A DNA stretch of 64,000 nt, taken from NCBI GenBank assembly GCA_003550325.1, contig QKWP01001651.1:54370-118369 (forward strand), written 5' to 3'. Positions 1 through 11,610 of the stretch are shown here, one piece after another. The DNA comes from Gigaspora rosea. Lineage: Eukaryota > Glomeromycota > Glomeromycetes > Diversisporales > Gigasporaceae. Made by a program: the position numbers and the translations under genes. How positions within the stretch are numbered: the stretch's first letter is position 1; each line of letters starts with the position of its first letter. The notes under the pieces were generated by a model, which saw nothing but the letters and a program-made list of their open reading frames with translations, was not told where the DNA came from and did not search any database.

Positions 1-71
1 TAATAAAAAAAAGCAGTACCCAGCAGTTCGGATTAGAAAAAGTTGACTATACATCTTTCATACCTATATTA

Positions 72-410
72 GACTATATAAACTTAATTTTTTGGTTCTC
101 ATAACCCAGCCAGGTCATAATTTGAAAATTTTTTGAAAAAAATTTTTTATATATTTTAATAGCCGAGTGGGATTTCCAAAAAAATTTTATAAAATTTAAA
201 ATTTTTTATATATAAAATTTTTTAAATAAAGTCCAAGCAGGTGAGTTATTATTTTATTTAATACTATAATGCTGAGTTATTATTTTTTAAAATTAAAATT
301 TAAATTTTATAATTTAAAAAATTTTAAAAATTTTTAAATATAAGTTTGGTCAGCCAGGTCATTTTTTTTGTCTTATGTTATGAGAACCAAAAAATTAACT
401 TTATATGGCC
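72..410. mobile_element. MITE, GGTTCTCATAAC family, TTA target duplication
   Basis: Long terminal inverted repeats include a perfect 22-bp stretch at 84-105 and 377-398 containing TTTTGGTTCTCATAAC. The arms extend outward as GACTATATAAA on the left and the complement GGCCATATAAAG on the right. TTA at 69-71 and 411-413 flanks the element. A second copy lies at 21502-21727. There is no coding capacity. A TWA duplication suits PIF/Harbinger-like elements, but the superfamily is an inference. Confidence 0.75.
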
Positions 411-429
411 TTATATTTAGCTATATCAA

Positions 430-2750
430 ATAAAACTAGCTCCTCTGCATTTGTTCTATTCATATTCTTATCCTTTACAATAGAATCTGAAAAACTATAC
501 TATAATGCAACTGCTTAAAAAAGTTCTATAGATAAACAAAGATGTGCTAAAGATCAGCTTTGTAAATTAAATGAGTTGTATAATATTGTATGTAATCCTA
601 AATAGTAGTATGATTTTCTAGCTCAAATTAATAAAACTAAACAAAAGATTAAGGCTGAAAAAAAAAAACAAAAATTAAAAAACCATGCTGCTGCACAAGC
701 CAGAAGTCAAGCAAAAAAAACACGAAGCTTTGAAAAACAAAAGAGAAGTTATTAGATAGAGCATCCCTCCTTTTTCTTTTAAATCTTGATCTTTTTGAAC
801 AAATGTATCCATGCATCGAATTCAACAATGCTGCCAAAAAAAGGCAAAATGAAGTTATTAAAGCGCATACCATTTCTCATTTAAGAAAAAAAATAGAAGA
901 CAAAATATTAAATTTACATGCCATGTACTTGTTTATATACATATATTTGGCCCAGACAAATTAATTCTTTAAATATCAAAAGATACTACCATTCTATAGC
1001 TATCCAAGTCAACTCAGTATCTCGAAATGAAATGCCTAACCATATAGATGGGCACTATTGTTTGCAGTTGGTCAAAAATGCAAAACAATTGCCAGTACTT
1101 TTTCCACTCATTTTGTAATTATATCACAAGATGATAAGCCAAAAATTCTACTTAGAATACTGGCTATTGGAAGGATATTTAAAACCATACAATCTGCTTA
1201 TGAACTAGTTGAGATACCTGGTAAAGTATATGTACAAAATAATGACCTCTAACGTTAATTAATTGATTTAAGCAGAACTTTATATAGGTTATACCTGGAT
1301 TTTGGCCAATTTTGATTTAATTTGCTAAAAGCAAAAAAATATATTTACTAAATAACTTCAGATTCAGTGATCAGAATTGAATAACCTTTTTTTTTGTTAG
1401 ATGCGCCTCACTGAAAACTTTATTTTAAAAAAAAGTTCATTCAAATTGGACCACTAGTTGCCAAGATAATAGCCAAAAATTGTTTTCTACTTCTCAAATT
1501 TCAGGAGTTTTTGCTGAAATTGTAATGTATGATCTCTGTACTATATGTCTGGGGTACTACCTGGGCATTATCTTGGATATGCTATGTGTGTTATTTCAAA
1601 ATAAGGGTAGATTTTTTTGAATCCAATATAGTTTTAAAAAAAAAATCACAATTTTTCTCGAGGACACAAACAAAAGCTAATACCTTCTGTTTATCTTACA
1701 ATTAACTCAGAAGTTTCAAATAACTCATTATGTAATTGTTAATTGTCAATTTTTATTCACCCACAATGGTTGCTTGGCACTTCTTCTTTAACTCATATAG
1801 CCAACATAATGCTTATAATAGAAAATTCTGTCTTAAATAATGCATTAAAGTTAGAAAATAAATTCAAACCAATTTTTGTTTTGCTTGTTAATGATGGTCC
1901 TGACGAGAACCCTAGGCATCTAAAAAATATAATAGAGTACTATAAATTATTTATAGAATTAAATATCGATTATTTTACTATCAGAACCCATATTCTTGGA
2001 CAATCGGTCTGCAATTCTGTAAAGCATAGTATGTCTATTCTCTTAGAAAAGTTGGCAGGTATTGTTTTACCTATCGACCATTTTGACTTCTATCTTTATT
2101 CTAGTAGCATCATCAAGAATATAGACCTTGCAAAGCAAAATTTTTGTTATTCTGGTGAAAGGCTATGTAATATTTGGTAACAAGACTAATTTAATAATAG
2201 AAAAGTAATTGTTGAATATGTAGATAAACAAATCAACTTTTTTAACAAAGCTTTGAATGTATCTTGGGGCTGAATAGAAAATCACTGCCTAATATATTAG
2301 TACTCATTGGATATCCGAAAATATAATGATATCAATTGTTGTTCTACATGGAGAGCTGAAGAGGCAATAGCCTTGCTAGCAGAAAATAATAGATTTTTAC
2401 TACCATCTATCAAAGGCCAAAATGGTTATTTTCTTAATTATATTCATATACTTTAGAATGTGAACAAATTAAAAATTCCAGAATTCGATTAACATTGCTC
2501 CTCTATTTTTCCTGAACTTTATTCACAATTAGTCTGTTCTACCTGTTATTAGTATTTTTCCACTATGGTCTTTTTTCTTGTTATAAAAAATTTAAATACT
2601 CTTCTCTTACCCATCAGCACAAAAAGTCTAAAATTTGTGCAGCAACAGATGATTGTCTTCCTAGTTTTTTTCGAATGAAGCAGAAGTATTAGATATTTTA
2701 ATTCTATACTTTTCCGATAGTGAATAACATAATGTATGATTATATAAAGC
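430..2750 (+). pseudogene. Decayed DDE-like transposase (copy A)
   Basis: The frame is broken by many stops and an inserted block at about 1255-1740, but it parallels the copy at 32962-35689 along its whole length. An N-terminal Lys/Glu-rich coiled region spans about 480-900. A segment with HIDGHYCLQLVKNAK lies at 1045-1090. The longest open part (1743-2180) reads LLVNDGPDENPRHLKNI and then DYFTIRTHILGQSVCNSV, matching VDGGPDEN and APGQSAYNPVERSM in the other copy. The Asp of D-G-P-D-E and the Glu of N-P-V-E-R look like DDE catalytic positions; in this copy VERSM has decayed to VKHSM. A decayed C-terminal stretch follows to about 2700. Transposase identity is inferred from the DDE-like spacing and the flanking inverted repeats; no named superfamily is claimed. 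Confidence 0.6.
1255..1740. repeat. Insertion in the transposase relic; repeat shared with 45594-45765
   Basis: This block separates two stretches of the copy A relic that are continuous in the related copy at 32962-35689. About 1400-1560 matches the reverse complement of about 45594-45765, with shared runs such as TTCAAATTGGACCACTA and CTTCTCAAATTTCAG. It is therefore a dispersed repeat. No open frame or clear ends were found. Confidence 0.55.
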
Positions 2751-2769
2751 TATGTTATAAAAATAAGGT

Positions 2770-3095
2770 TTATGTAATTTAGCGCATTTAGCGCATATGC
2801 GTTGTAACACACATATCTGATAAACCAATCAGATCGTAGGATCAGGTGTAACATGAAATCGAGAAAAATAGCGATCTTTAAAAAATCGCCTGTGTCTCAT
2901 AATTTTGCTTATAAAACCACTCTTCATGCTTTAACAAAAAAAATTTCTTGCAAAATTTTACTATAAACCCCCTTTTCTCGTCTACACACTATTTTAATCT
3001 CACCCTAACACTAACTAACAAAAAAACATGTTATTTTGGTTGGTTTGATTTCACATTACACCAAATTATACGAGGTGCGCTATAGCGCACATGCA
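2770..3095. mobile_element. MITE-like element with GCGC hairpin ends and a shared core
   Basis: The left end carries GCGCATATGCG and the right end GCGCTATAGCGC. The interior has ATCAGGTGTAACATG, then AACAAAAAAAATTTCTTGC, then a telomere-like CTCACCCTAACACTAAC. The same ordered core recurs at about 39530-39720, 40190-40330, 43565-43745 and, inverted, 43845-44090. These look like related non-coding elements with divergent ends. Exact ends are uncertain. Confidence 0.45.
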
Positions 3096-3358
3096 CAAAA
3101 ATATTAAATTCTAAAAAATAATATTCTGTTAGTTATTTGATTAAGTAGCTTATAAAGATATAACGATATTGTATTTAAGAATTAAAGATATTAAAGGTTC
3201 ATAAATTATAAAAGGATATAGGAGCTGCTTTAAATGGGAAATAGATATAATAAATAGGTTGAGTTAAAAAAAATGGATAAAATAAAATAAATAAATAAGT
3301 ATGCAGTCAACTCTTTTTAATCCGAACTGCTGGAACTGCTTTTTTACTATGTAAAAAT

Positions 3359-3880
3359 TTGGAAAAGTTCAGTTTCAAAAAGTTATATATGGCCAACGAT
3401 CCCTCGTACCAAACTTTCCACAAAATCGAACTACGAAAAACTATACGGCTAACATATTTAACACAACAGACCTTCACCAAAGCTGCTGTCGGGTACAAAG
3501 ACCATTCACTGGAAGTTCTGTGCTATGAAATAGAGATGAAAAAGACATGCAGACTTTTAAGCGAGGCACCTTGGTGAGCTTTGGTACTATCGAGCGAAGA
3601 AGTAGTAGAGCAACTCTGGAGGTTTGTCAAGCTCTGTGGATATGAATATAAAAGCAAAGACCTGGTTAGATATATTATTCTGTATATCGTAACTCTTACT
3701 TTCTCTTTGGGTTTGGAAAATTTTCTCTGGTATCAACGGCTTCCTAAAAAATTCCAAAAAGTGGGCGTTTTGGCGCACCCTCTTCAAAAGATTGGCAGTG
3801 TTTACTCCGTCCCAATTAGGAATGCACCTACTATTTCGGATTCAAGGTCACGAGTATATTTTGGAAACAAAATAAACTAA
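3359..3880 (+). pseudogene. Unrecognised open frame with one in-frame stop
   Basis: A frame of 174 codons runs from ATG at 3359 to a stop at 3878-3880. It is interrupted only by TGA at 3575-3577; the stretches on both sides are in the same frame. The N-terminal part is basic (MEKFSFKKLYMANDP). I do not recognise a family, and no transmembrane segment or catalytic motif is clear. An alternative frame over about 3710-3870 also stays open for some 50 codons, so a splice or frameshift is possible. The frame sits just outside the right inverted repeat of the first element and upstream of the hAT insertion at 4001. It may belong to the poly-A-ended unit that resumes at 7979. Confidence 0.3.
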
Positions 3881-3992
3881 TGACACGTAAGGTTTTTTCG
3901 GAGAAACTGCTAGAGGAATTTTTACATAGTTTTCTTTTTCTTTTTTACAACATATATATGTCCGACTACTTTTTTTTCTTTTGCTTTTTTCA

Positions 3993-4000
3993 TCTTGTCC
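3993..4000. repeat. hAT 8-bp target duplication, left copy
   Basis: TCTTGTCC here is repeated exactly at 7971-7978, directly outside both ends of the hAT element. Confidence 0.95.
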
Positions 4001-7000
4001 TAGGGTACGGCATGGGCCGGGCCGGGCCGGGCTTTTCCAAATTAAAACCTGGCCCGGAAAATATTTTTGAGCCCAAACCTGGCCCAGAAAAAAAAAAAAG
4101 CCCAGATTATGGGCCGGGTCGGGCTTCCTTCAAAAGCTAGGCCCACCCAAGCCCGGCCCATTGGGCTTTGTCATATAGAACCCATTTATACTTGTTTAAT
4201 ATAAACTCTACTCTAAAACTAAACCTTAACCCCTAACCCTAAAAAATACACCTCAAAAATTTTATTTTTCACTGGCTTGTCAATTGTTTATACTATACAT
4301 ATTTCATTGTAATCCGATTTCATTTTAATCTCATATTTATTAATTTTGATGCAAACACAGCATATAATAAAAAAATGTAAAAAAATGTCAAACATTGTTT
4401 TCTAGTTAATTCCCTATATGGGAAATAAAGCATATGGACCAGGTTTGTCTAAATCGAGCCCACTTACTAATCTTCGCATAAAATTTTATTTATATTTTTT
4501 TTAAAGATTTGATATATTATAGAACATTTATTTCAAAGCCTCGACATCTTGTATGCAGGGCAGATCAACAAACTGTAAGTTAGGTTAGTTCGAGTTACAG
4601 AGTTTCCAAGTTCTCTATTTAATGAATGCAAAGAATTTCTACATTTTATATGCATTTGGTAAAGTGTGAATGCTTATATAAAAATATAGATAATCAAAGA
4701 AGATAATTAATTTATTGTTTAATTGACCAGTTTTAAAAATAAAATATACAACCTTTAATTATGTCCATCCTCGTTCCTTTGCACCTTTAAACCAATCTTG
4801 GCTGCATATTAACACTTCGATGACTTCTGGACTAAGATTTGATCGATAATAGTTAACAATTCTACCAGCCACACTGAATACCTAAATAAATAATTAATAT
4901 AGTTAATTTACATTAGTTAGCTAATTTTAATAGAATTCTACTTACTGCTTTGGATGCCACAGAAGTTATAGGGATAGCAAGAATATCTCTGGCCATTAAT
5001 GCAACAGATGGATATTTTAATGTATTTTCATTCCACCAACCTAGAACATCAAAAGTACTAGAGGAAGAACGGGGAAGAAGTGGATCAGAAAGATAAAGTT
5101 CGAACTCATCCATATCGTTGATTACATTAACTTGGTTTGCCGCAATATACTGGTCAAATTCTTGCATTAAATCGTCTTCTTGCAGATTCAAATTAGAATA
5201 ATAGTGATTATTAGATGCAACCGTATGTTGAAGATATGTTGATTTATAGATCATCGTGGCCCTATATAAAAGTTAAATTAAAAATAATGAAAGTTATATA
5301 AGCTTTATCCAGTTGTTACCAAATGTGTAAAAAGTCTCTACGCTAAGATTTATACATATCAAATTTTTTTTTTTGAGAACTCTTGGCATGAAGCCTAGAA
5401 ACGATATTGGTATACAATTGTATCATAAATACGTAATTAATACGTAACAAATACGTAATGATTACTAATATAAGTGTTAATAATCTTAGCGATTAAGAAA
5501 AAAACCTGTTTAGAGACTTTTAGCTCATTCGATATACAAAATAGTTTTTAATTAATAGTATTATATCACCTTTTTTTAATAAAATCCAGCTTTTCCTCGG
5601 CTTCAGTGCATGTCAAGTGCATTTTATACTTATATATATGAGTTAATAGTGACATCTTGTAACGAGGGTCCAACATCGACGCAATACAAACTGTATCCCC
5701 CATATTTGCCCAGTACTTATCGAATTTGGCTTGCATGGGTATAACCATCTGACAAATAAAAGGCTCTATATTATTAGCATTTTTTTCGAGATATAATTTA
5801 ATTTTTACTAAGTGGGAAGAAAAATATTCAGCGTTGGATATATGCTTCCTGAGATAATATTCGTGACTGTGTTAAAAAAATAAACAACTAATTAATATAT
5901 ATTTTTTTATTAAAATATATTAAAATTGATTATTACCTTCATTAAAAGGTTTTAGAAAATCGCAAATACATTTAGCTCTATTCCAATTCTCATCTGAAGG
6001 CATAATATGATCAAAATTAATGTCTCGTAATGCAAGACGTTCGAACACACACTTATATGAAATAGTGGATTTTAACATTATATAAACCGAATTCCATCTC
6101 GTAGGAACATCCAGTGCTGGACGTTGACTTGATATAAGCTCAGCACAGCACCCAATTACCGCATCCTCAAAGTTTTGTAGCCTAGCTTGTGAACTGTGTA
6201 CCCACTTTGCGCATTCTCGAATTTTGCATATAATATTTTTAACCGTTTTGAGACCATCATTAACAACGAGATTTAATATATGCGCACAGCAGCATTGGTG
6301 CAATAAATTACCATTAGCAACGAGCATGTTTTCATCCTCAAGCCTGTGCTTTATGTCAGTAATCGCGACATCATTACTGGTTGCGTTGTCCGTAGTGATT
6401 GCCAATGTTTTCGATGTAACGTCCCAATCATTAAAGCATTTAAAGAACGTTTCGCTAATTACAACACCTGTGTGTGGTTCGGGAACCATTCTAAAGGCTA
6501 TGACTAGCTTTTGGAGTTTCCAGTTTATATCGATAAAATGACAGGTAACAACCATGTAACCAAGAGTCTGATTCGACGTCCACATATTGGTTGTATAGTT
6601 TAAACGTCCAGGTGCATTACTTACCATTGCATAAGCTTTCTCTTTAAGCTCTTCGGCGATTTCTATACAATTTCTATGAACCGTTTTTTCATTTACCACT
6701 TTATATTTTGGCTGTAAGCCATTAACAAACTTTATAAATCCTTTGTGCTTGACCATTCGAAATGGGTACGAATGTCTAATAATCATTTCTATCATTTCAT
6801 TTCGACTTTTTTCTTGGCAAAACTTATAATTTACAAGACCCGCCACGGATAATTGCAACGTTTGCTGAGATTCATTTATCTTCAAATGTTTTTTACATTT
6901 TGTATTTTTCAAGTGACGGATTAATGAGCCAGTTGTATTATCGTGTTTTAAACTATTTCCACAGTATGAGCATATCGCATAATTTTCTAAATTATATGAA

Positions 7001-7970
7001 TAATATTAACTAATTCACCAAATTAAAAACTATAACATCGTAAAGCAAACATTTTACCCCTTTGAGGATTATTCTTAAAATGTCCTTCTTTAAAAACCCA
7101 TGATTCTGAATTGTTTCTTTTACGTTTTTTATTAATTTCTGTTTCTTTAGGACTTTCGTTAGTTACTTCAGGACTTTCATTAGTTACTTCAGGACTTTCG
7201 TTAGTTACTTCAGGATTTTCGGTTATTTCAAAGTTCTCATTATTTGCAGTTATCTCGGGACTTTCGTCTTCACTTACGGCAGAATAGATGCTTTGTATTT
7301 CTAATAATAGATTAGTTGTCTAATTAAAATAGACAATATCTAACTTCTTTCGATCAAAATGATGCCGACATACCATAGTCCATCTTCTATAATATAGTTT
7401 GAACGACCTATTTTTAATACTTTCAAGCCACGTAGCCTAAAAGAAAAGAGTCCAAATATTTTAACTTAAATCTAAATATGGGTCTCTTCTTAATAACTTT
7501 TCTCAATCATGTACCTTTTGGTTCCAATACATATAAAGAAATCCTTTTATAAATACTTTGTCTAGTTTTAAAGTACAGTAAAGAACTTTCCATATAATAA
7601 TCCGTTTACTCAAACTTACCTAGATTTTTTTTTTACGCACGTACATACACACGTCGGTTACTAAACACACTTTATTAATAGCAAATATGATTATCTTGTG
7701 TTACTGCATATATCTGCAGGTCAATCGACCAAAAAAAGTGGACTTTTTTATCAATCATCAAATAAAAGTAAAACAGATTAATAAATAATTATATGGCCCA
7801 TTGGGCCTAACTGGGTATTCTCACAAAGCCCAAGCCCGGCCTAGTATTTTTGTGGGTCAAACCCTAGCCCGGCCCACAAGTTAATGGGCTCAAAAATATG
7901 GGCCCAAACTGGGCCCAAGCCCGGCCCGGCCCAGAAATTTCCGGGTTAGCCCGGCCCATGCCGTACTCTA
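4001..7970 (-). mobile_element. Complete hAT transposon (3970 bp)
   Basis: The ends are inverted repeats of 22 bp with one mismatch, beginning TAGRGTACGGCATGGGCCGG. Exact 8-bp target duplications TCTTGTCC lie at 3993-4000 and 7971-7978. Inside both ends are arrays of GGCCCGGCC-type motifs (about 4011-4165 and 7795-7960). Apart from these, the interior is AT-rich and holds a minus-strand transposase (4759 to about 7440). Ends and duplication are intact, so the insertion is fairly recent, but the transposase has defects. It landed in AT-rich sequence between the open frame ending at 3880 and the poly-A-ended unit at 7979-8411. Confidence 0.95.
4759..7440 (-). pseudogene. hAT transposase, BED finger, frameshifted
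   Basis: Exons by splice signals and homology, in transcript order: a likely mini-exon about 7382-7440; 7058 to about 7320, with three PEVTNES repeats (7144-7215); 5937-6985, with a BED zinc finger (CSYC then RHLKNTKC) and the hAT core (NMWTS, TTDNATSN, RWNS); 5570-5866; 4946-5261; 4759-4881, the C-terminal dimerisation region (VFSVAGRIVNYY, LSPEVIEVL). In hAT elements this protein binds the ends and cuts with an RNase H-like fold. Two defects are visible. A one-base frameshift lies near 5825 (between PTLN and YFSSHL). The conserved S-E-R near the dimerisation region reads S-K-A, so the acidic residue is gone. The protein is probably inactive. The first exon is uncertain. Confidence 0.85.
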
Positions 7971-7978
7971 TCTTGTCC

Positions 7979-8411
7979 ATTTACTTTAGATTTTTCGTTT
8001 AGGATGTGTAGATTTTCCAATTTTTACTTTCCCTTTTTTCACTTCCTCCCTATACCCCTTTCTTATACTTTGTGTTTTTTTTTATCTTTTTTGTTAGTTG
8101 CAGATAGTAGTTGTTTAACTTTTCTGCCAGAATCTAGATGGAAGAAGTTTGAAAGAAATTAGGTGGGACGGACGAGCTGATAGATCTCTGTCGGTAAGCT
8201 GTATCTTGAGGCCATTAGGTACAACGGATATAGGGAGATATTATCTATCCTTGTCAGGTCGCGGTTAAGTGCTTATGGTAACTGGCCAAGTTATAGTTTT
8301 AGTTTTAGATCAGTAGATCGAACCATAGTAATAGCATTTGTATATGTAACTATAGTTTTCACAATAAAACATAACCGGACCATCTAGTTAATATTAAAAA
8401 AAAAAAAAAAG
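7979..8411 (+). other. Poly-A-ended unit, probably a retrocopy or 3' UTR
   Basis: Directly right of the hAT duplication, this less AT-rich stretch runs through pyrimidine-rich sequence to CACAATAAAACATAACC and ends in an A run at about 8395-8411. AATAAA lies about 30 bases before the A run, as in a polyadenylated transcript. It may be the 3' part of the unit that contains the open frame at 3359-3880, split by the hAT insertion. No coding frame longer than short fragments was found in it. Confidence 0.35.
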
Positions 8412-11400
8412 TTATATATAGCTTATCTGAACTTTATAATAAAATTTACAAATGTTCTAGGAGATTTTGTTCAGTTTAGAGAGAATTTAATAGTGTTCAG
8501 TTTAGAGATGTTCAAATTAAAAAGAAGCAACTGTTTATTAAATTAGACTGCTTATAAAATTTACTTGTATCTGGGTAACTTTAAATAGTGCTATATAAAA
8601 AAAAAAGATCTGTAAAGTGTATGAATAATAACAATAAATTAGCAAAATAAAAAAATTAAACATGCAATTTGCCAATCAGTAGTGCTACAGTACTACCATA
8701 TAATAAAGGGTATATAATACGTGACCATTACGAATGTGTCCACATAATATATCTAGATCTTATACTTTTACAAGTAGGTAGAGGTCAGGATAGTTTATAT
8801 AGCAGGTATATAATTATAATAGTATTTATATAAAATATAGTACTATATATTATTTAAATCTAAGATCTATTATGATAATTCTGGCCATAACCTAATAATT
8901 TTGCCCAGAATTACACCTGCTACTATGGTTAACCCACCCACCTATCCACCCAGAAATTAGCTAATTTCCGGAAGCTCCTTTATTTGATTTTAAGTGATGG
9001 CTGCCAAAAAATATCTATAATAATATGGTACCCCACTGTATATTATAAACTTGATTTTTTCTGCACTTTTAATTACTTTTTTTGTATTTTTATTTGCATA
9101 TAATATTAAAGGAAGAAAATACAAATACTATTAAACTTAATTTAATAATTATACAACAAATATAAATTTATATTCTATAGCTATTCTTAAATTTATTAAT
9201 TAAAAAAAAACGAAATATAGTCAACTTTTTCTATTCCAAATAATTGGTCTATAAATTTTTTACTATATAATAAGTTCAGTTCTCAAAAAGATACTGTATA
9301 TACCAGTAGATAATATACTATATTAAAAATATTTTTAATTTATCAACTTGATAAAATTTTAATCTTAAAAATAAAAGCTTTAATAAAAAATAATTATTAT
9401 TTTTTAAAAAAAAAAAATCCACAAAAAAATTTTATAAATAAATCTTTTTATATTTTTTATATTTTTAATAGCCAAAATAGAATATAACTAAACATATAAC
9501 ATATATTAAAAATAAATATTTATTTATTTTGCTTATAAAATATAAAAAAAGTAATTATTATTAAAAGAAAAATAATAAAAAGTAAAAAAATTTTAATTTA
9601 AATATTTGTTATTTTAATTTGTTTAATATTATTATACTATATATATATAGTATAATTTTAAAATATTGATCAGATCTAGCTAGATGGTTAATTGAATTTA
9701 ATTAATTTAATTATAATTGTAAATTACGTATTTAACACGATTTTTGAACCACCATTTCAAATTTTAATATATTATTGAAATTTAAAATTTTTAAGTTTTT
9801 TAAAAATCAAACGCAATGTATAAACACAACCAATTAAATTAATAATATTGTTATAGTATAACCAATTAAAACACATATTAACATCACGCTAAGACCAAGC
9901 AAATATGATCTGTCAGGGACAAATTTCTCTAAACTTATTTCAATTTTAATTTATGTTGTAAATTTTTACTTTAGTGGGCCAAGACACCTAAAATTTTGGT
10001 TTTTCTAAAATTTTCTGATCTATAATTTTCGACATCTTTTTTGAAGTCCTAACGAAAATCAAATAATGATAGAAAATTTAAGTTTTCCTAATATTTCGTT
10101 CCATACAATAGTTTTTTTCTTTGTAATTATTAATTATTAATTATCCAAATTCTCTTCCAAAACCACCTTGTGACAACAATATTTTGTTGCTTTAGCAGGT
10201 ATGTACAGTACTTAAATACGCGCGTACGTGCGTACGTATGTACATACCTGATACCTAGCTGCAACTTGGATATCCAACAGATCTAAATTAAAAAAATTAT
10301 AAAATGCATAATATATATAGCAATGATCGATCATTCTTTATTTTTGAACCTTGAAAAGTAATAAATGACTTTAAATTAAAGAATATTCGAACGAATAAAC
10401 CTACATAAGATTTTTTTTTTTTGGTTGTTACATGTATATCGAAATCACTCGAACAAAGAAAATAATTTATTTTTTTTTTACTAATTTGGTAAACCTTTTT
10501 TTATTGTGCCATAATGATAATAATTATATTGATTTTTGGGTACCATAATCTAATATAAATTAGTTCACGCATGATAATTTATGCATTTTTTTTTTTTATG
10601 CATTTGGTAGTTTTGACTTTATGTGATCCCAATTTCCATAATGCTACATTGAACCCAAACCCTTGGAGTCATTCAATCATGTTACAAAATATATAATAAA
10701 ATATATGCATTATTGTACTTTCTATTGTAATTGTAAATACATACTAGGTCGTAAATTACATTTCAGAGGAAATAAAATGTTGTTATGACTAAGGGATAAA
10801 CTTTAGCATAAGTGGGCAAAGTATAAAAATTAGCCAATTTAAACTATATATACTATATATATAGTTTATAAATATATTTTTAAAGTTTATATATATATAT
10901 ATACTAAATATACTGTATATTGTATTTATAATTATATAGTTTAAATTATCTACTTTTTTAATTTTTTTATGTATGGATTTATTTTTGTTTTTTGTACGAA
11001 TTAATTATATTTGCCCACCTATCGCTATTTATCGCTATACCAAAGTTCATTCAGACTTGACTTGTTAAACGTTAATTTTTTTAACGGTGGTGGTTAAAGA
11101 CAAAATCGGCGATTAAATTATGTACTTGATATATTTGTTGCATTATGTAATTAAGGCGCCAAAGATTAGGTAATGTTCCCCCCTTGTGAATCAACGATAT
11201 ATCATATGTTCGGAAATTTAGAGCTTTATATATACATTGCAGGGTGTCATGAATAAATAAGAAATCAAAAAAAAATCTATTATTTTTTTATTATAATTAT
11301 TATTATTGACGATACAAATATGTAATTTACATATGATAACAGTTTTAATGCGATGTATGTTGTATAAACATGTACAATAATAAAATAAGCATGTACCTTT

Positions 11401-11560
11401 TTTAAACCCAACACTTATTTATACAGCTAAATCTATTAGCAATAGGTACATAAAAATTTTATAGTAGCTTTGTATATACCATTTTTCAAAATATGGATAA
11501 CATTATTACAGTATAAATAAAAAATTTTTATCTCTAAATTAATTAAAAAAAAAAGTGATT
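8412..11560. other. AT-rich spacer, no gene seen
   Basis: No supported coding region. About 9212-9310 resembles the right inverted repeat of the first element (AGTCAACTTTTTCTA, then AAGTTCAGTT), so it may be a stray element end. A TACGTACG-type alternating tract lies at about 10217-10245. The rest is low-complexity A/T sequence. The 3' end of the LIM-RhoGAP gene lies at 11611. Confidence 0.5.
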
Positions 11561-11610
11561 GATTGCCTTTTTTGAACATTTATGCATTACATATTAAATA
11601 ATACCAATTA

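Larger units (their letters stand above)
1..3345 (+). mobile_element. Decayed terminal-inverted-repeat element with DDE-like gene; left edge off the window
   Basis: Bases about 10-50 (GCAGTACCCAGCAGTTCGG and on to AGTTGACT) are the inverted complement of about 3301-3345. They bracket a decayed transposase-like reading frame at about 430-2750. The inverted repeat seems to continue outward past base 1, so the true left end and any target duplication cannot be seen. A related right-end-like sequence recurs at about 9212-9310. Younger insertions sit inside at 72-410, about 1255-1740 and about 2770-3095. The boundaries are approximate. Confidence 0.55.

Noticed and set aside
649-873. Minus-strand 74-codon frame
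   Set aside because: Lies antisense to the coiled-coil part of the DDE-like relic; Phe-rich from A-run complement.
6224-6541. 105-codon plus-strand frame
   Set aside because: Antisense shadow of the hAT transposase core.
8120-8411. A tRNA-derived SINE
   Set aside because: It has a poly-A end, but I could not find A-box and B-box promoter motifs with proper spacing.
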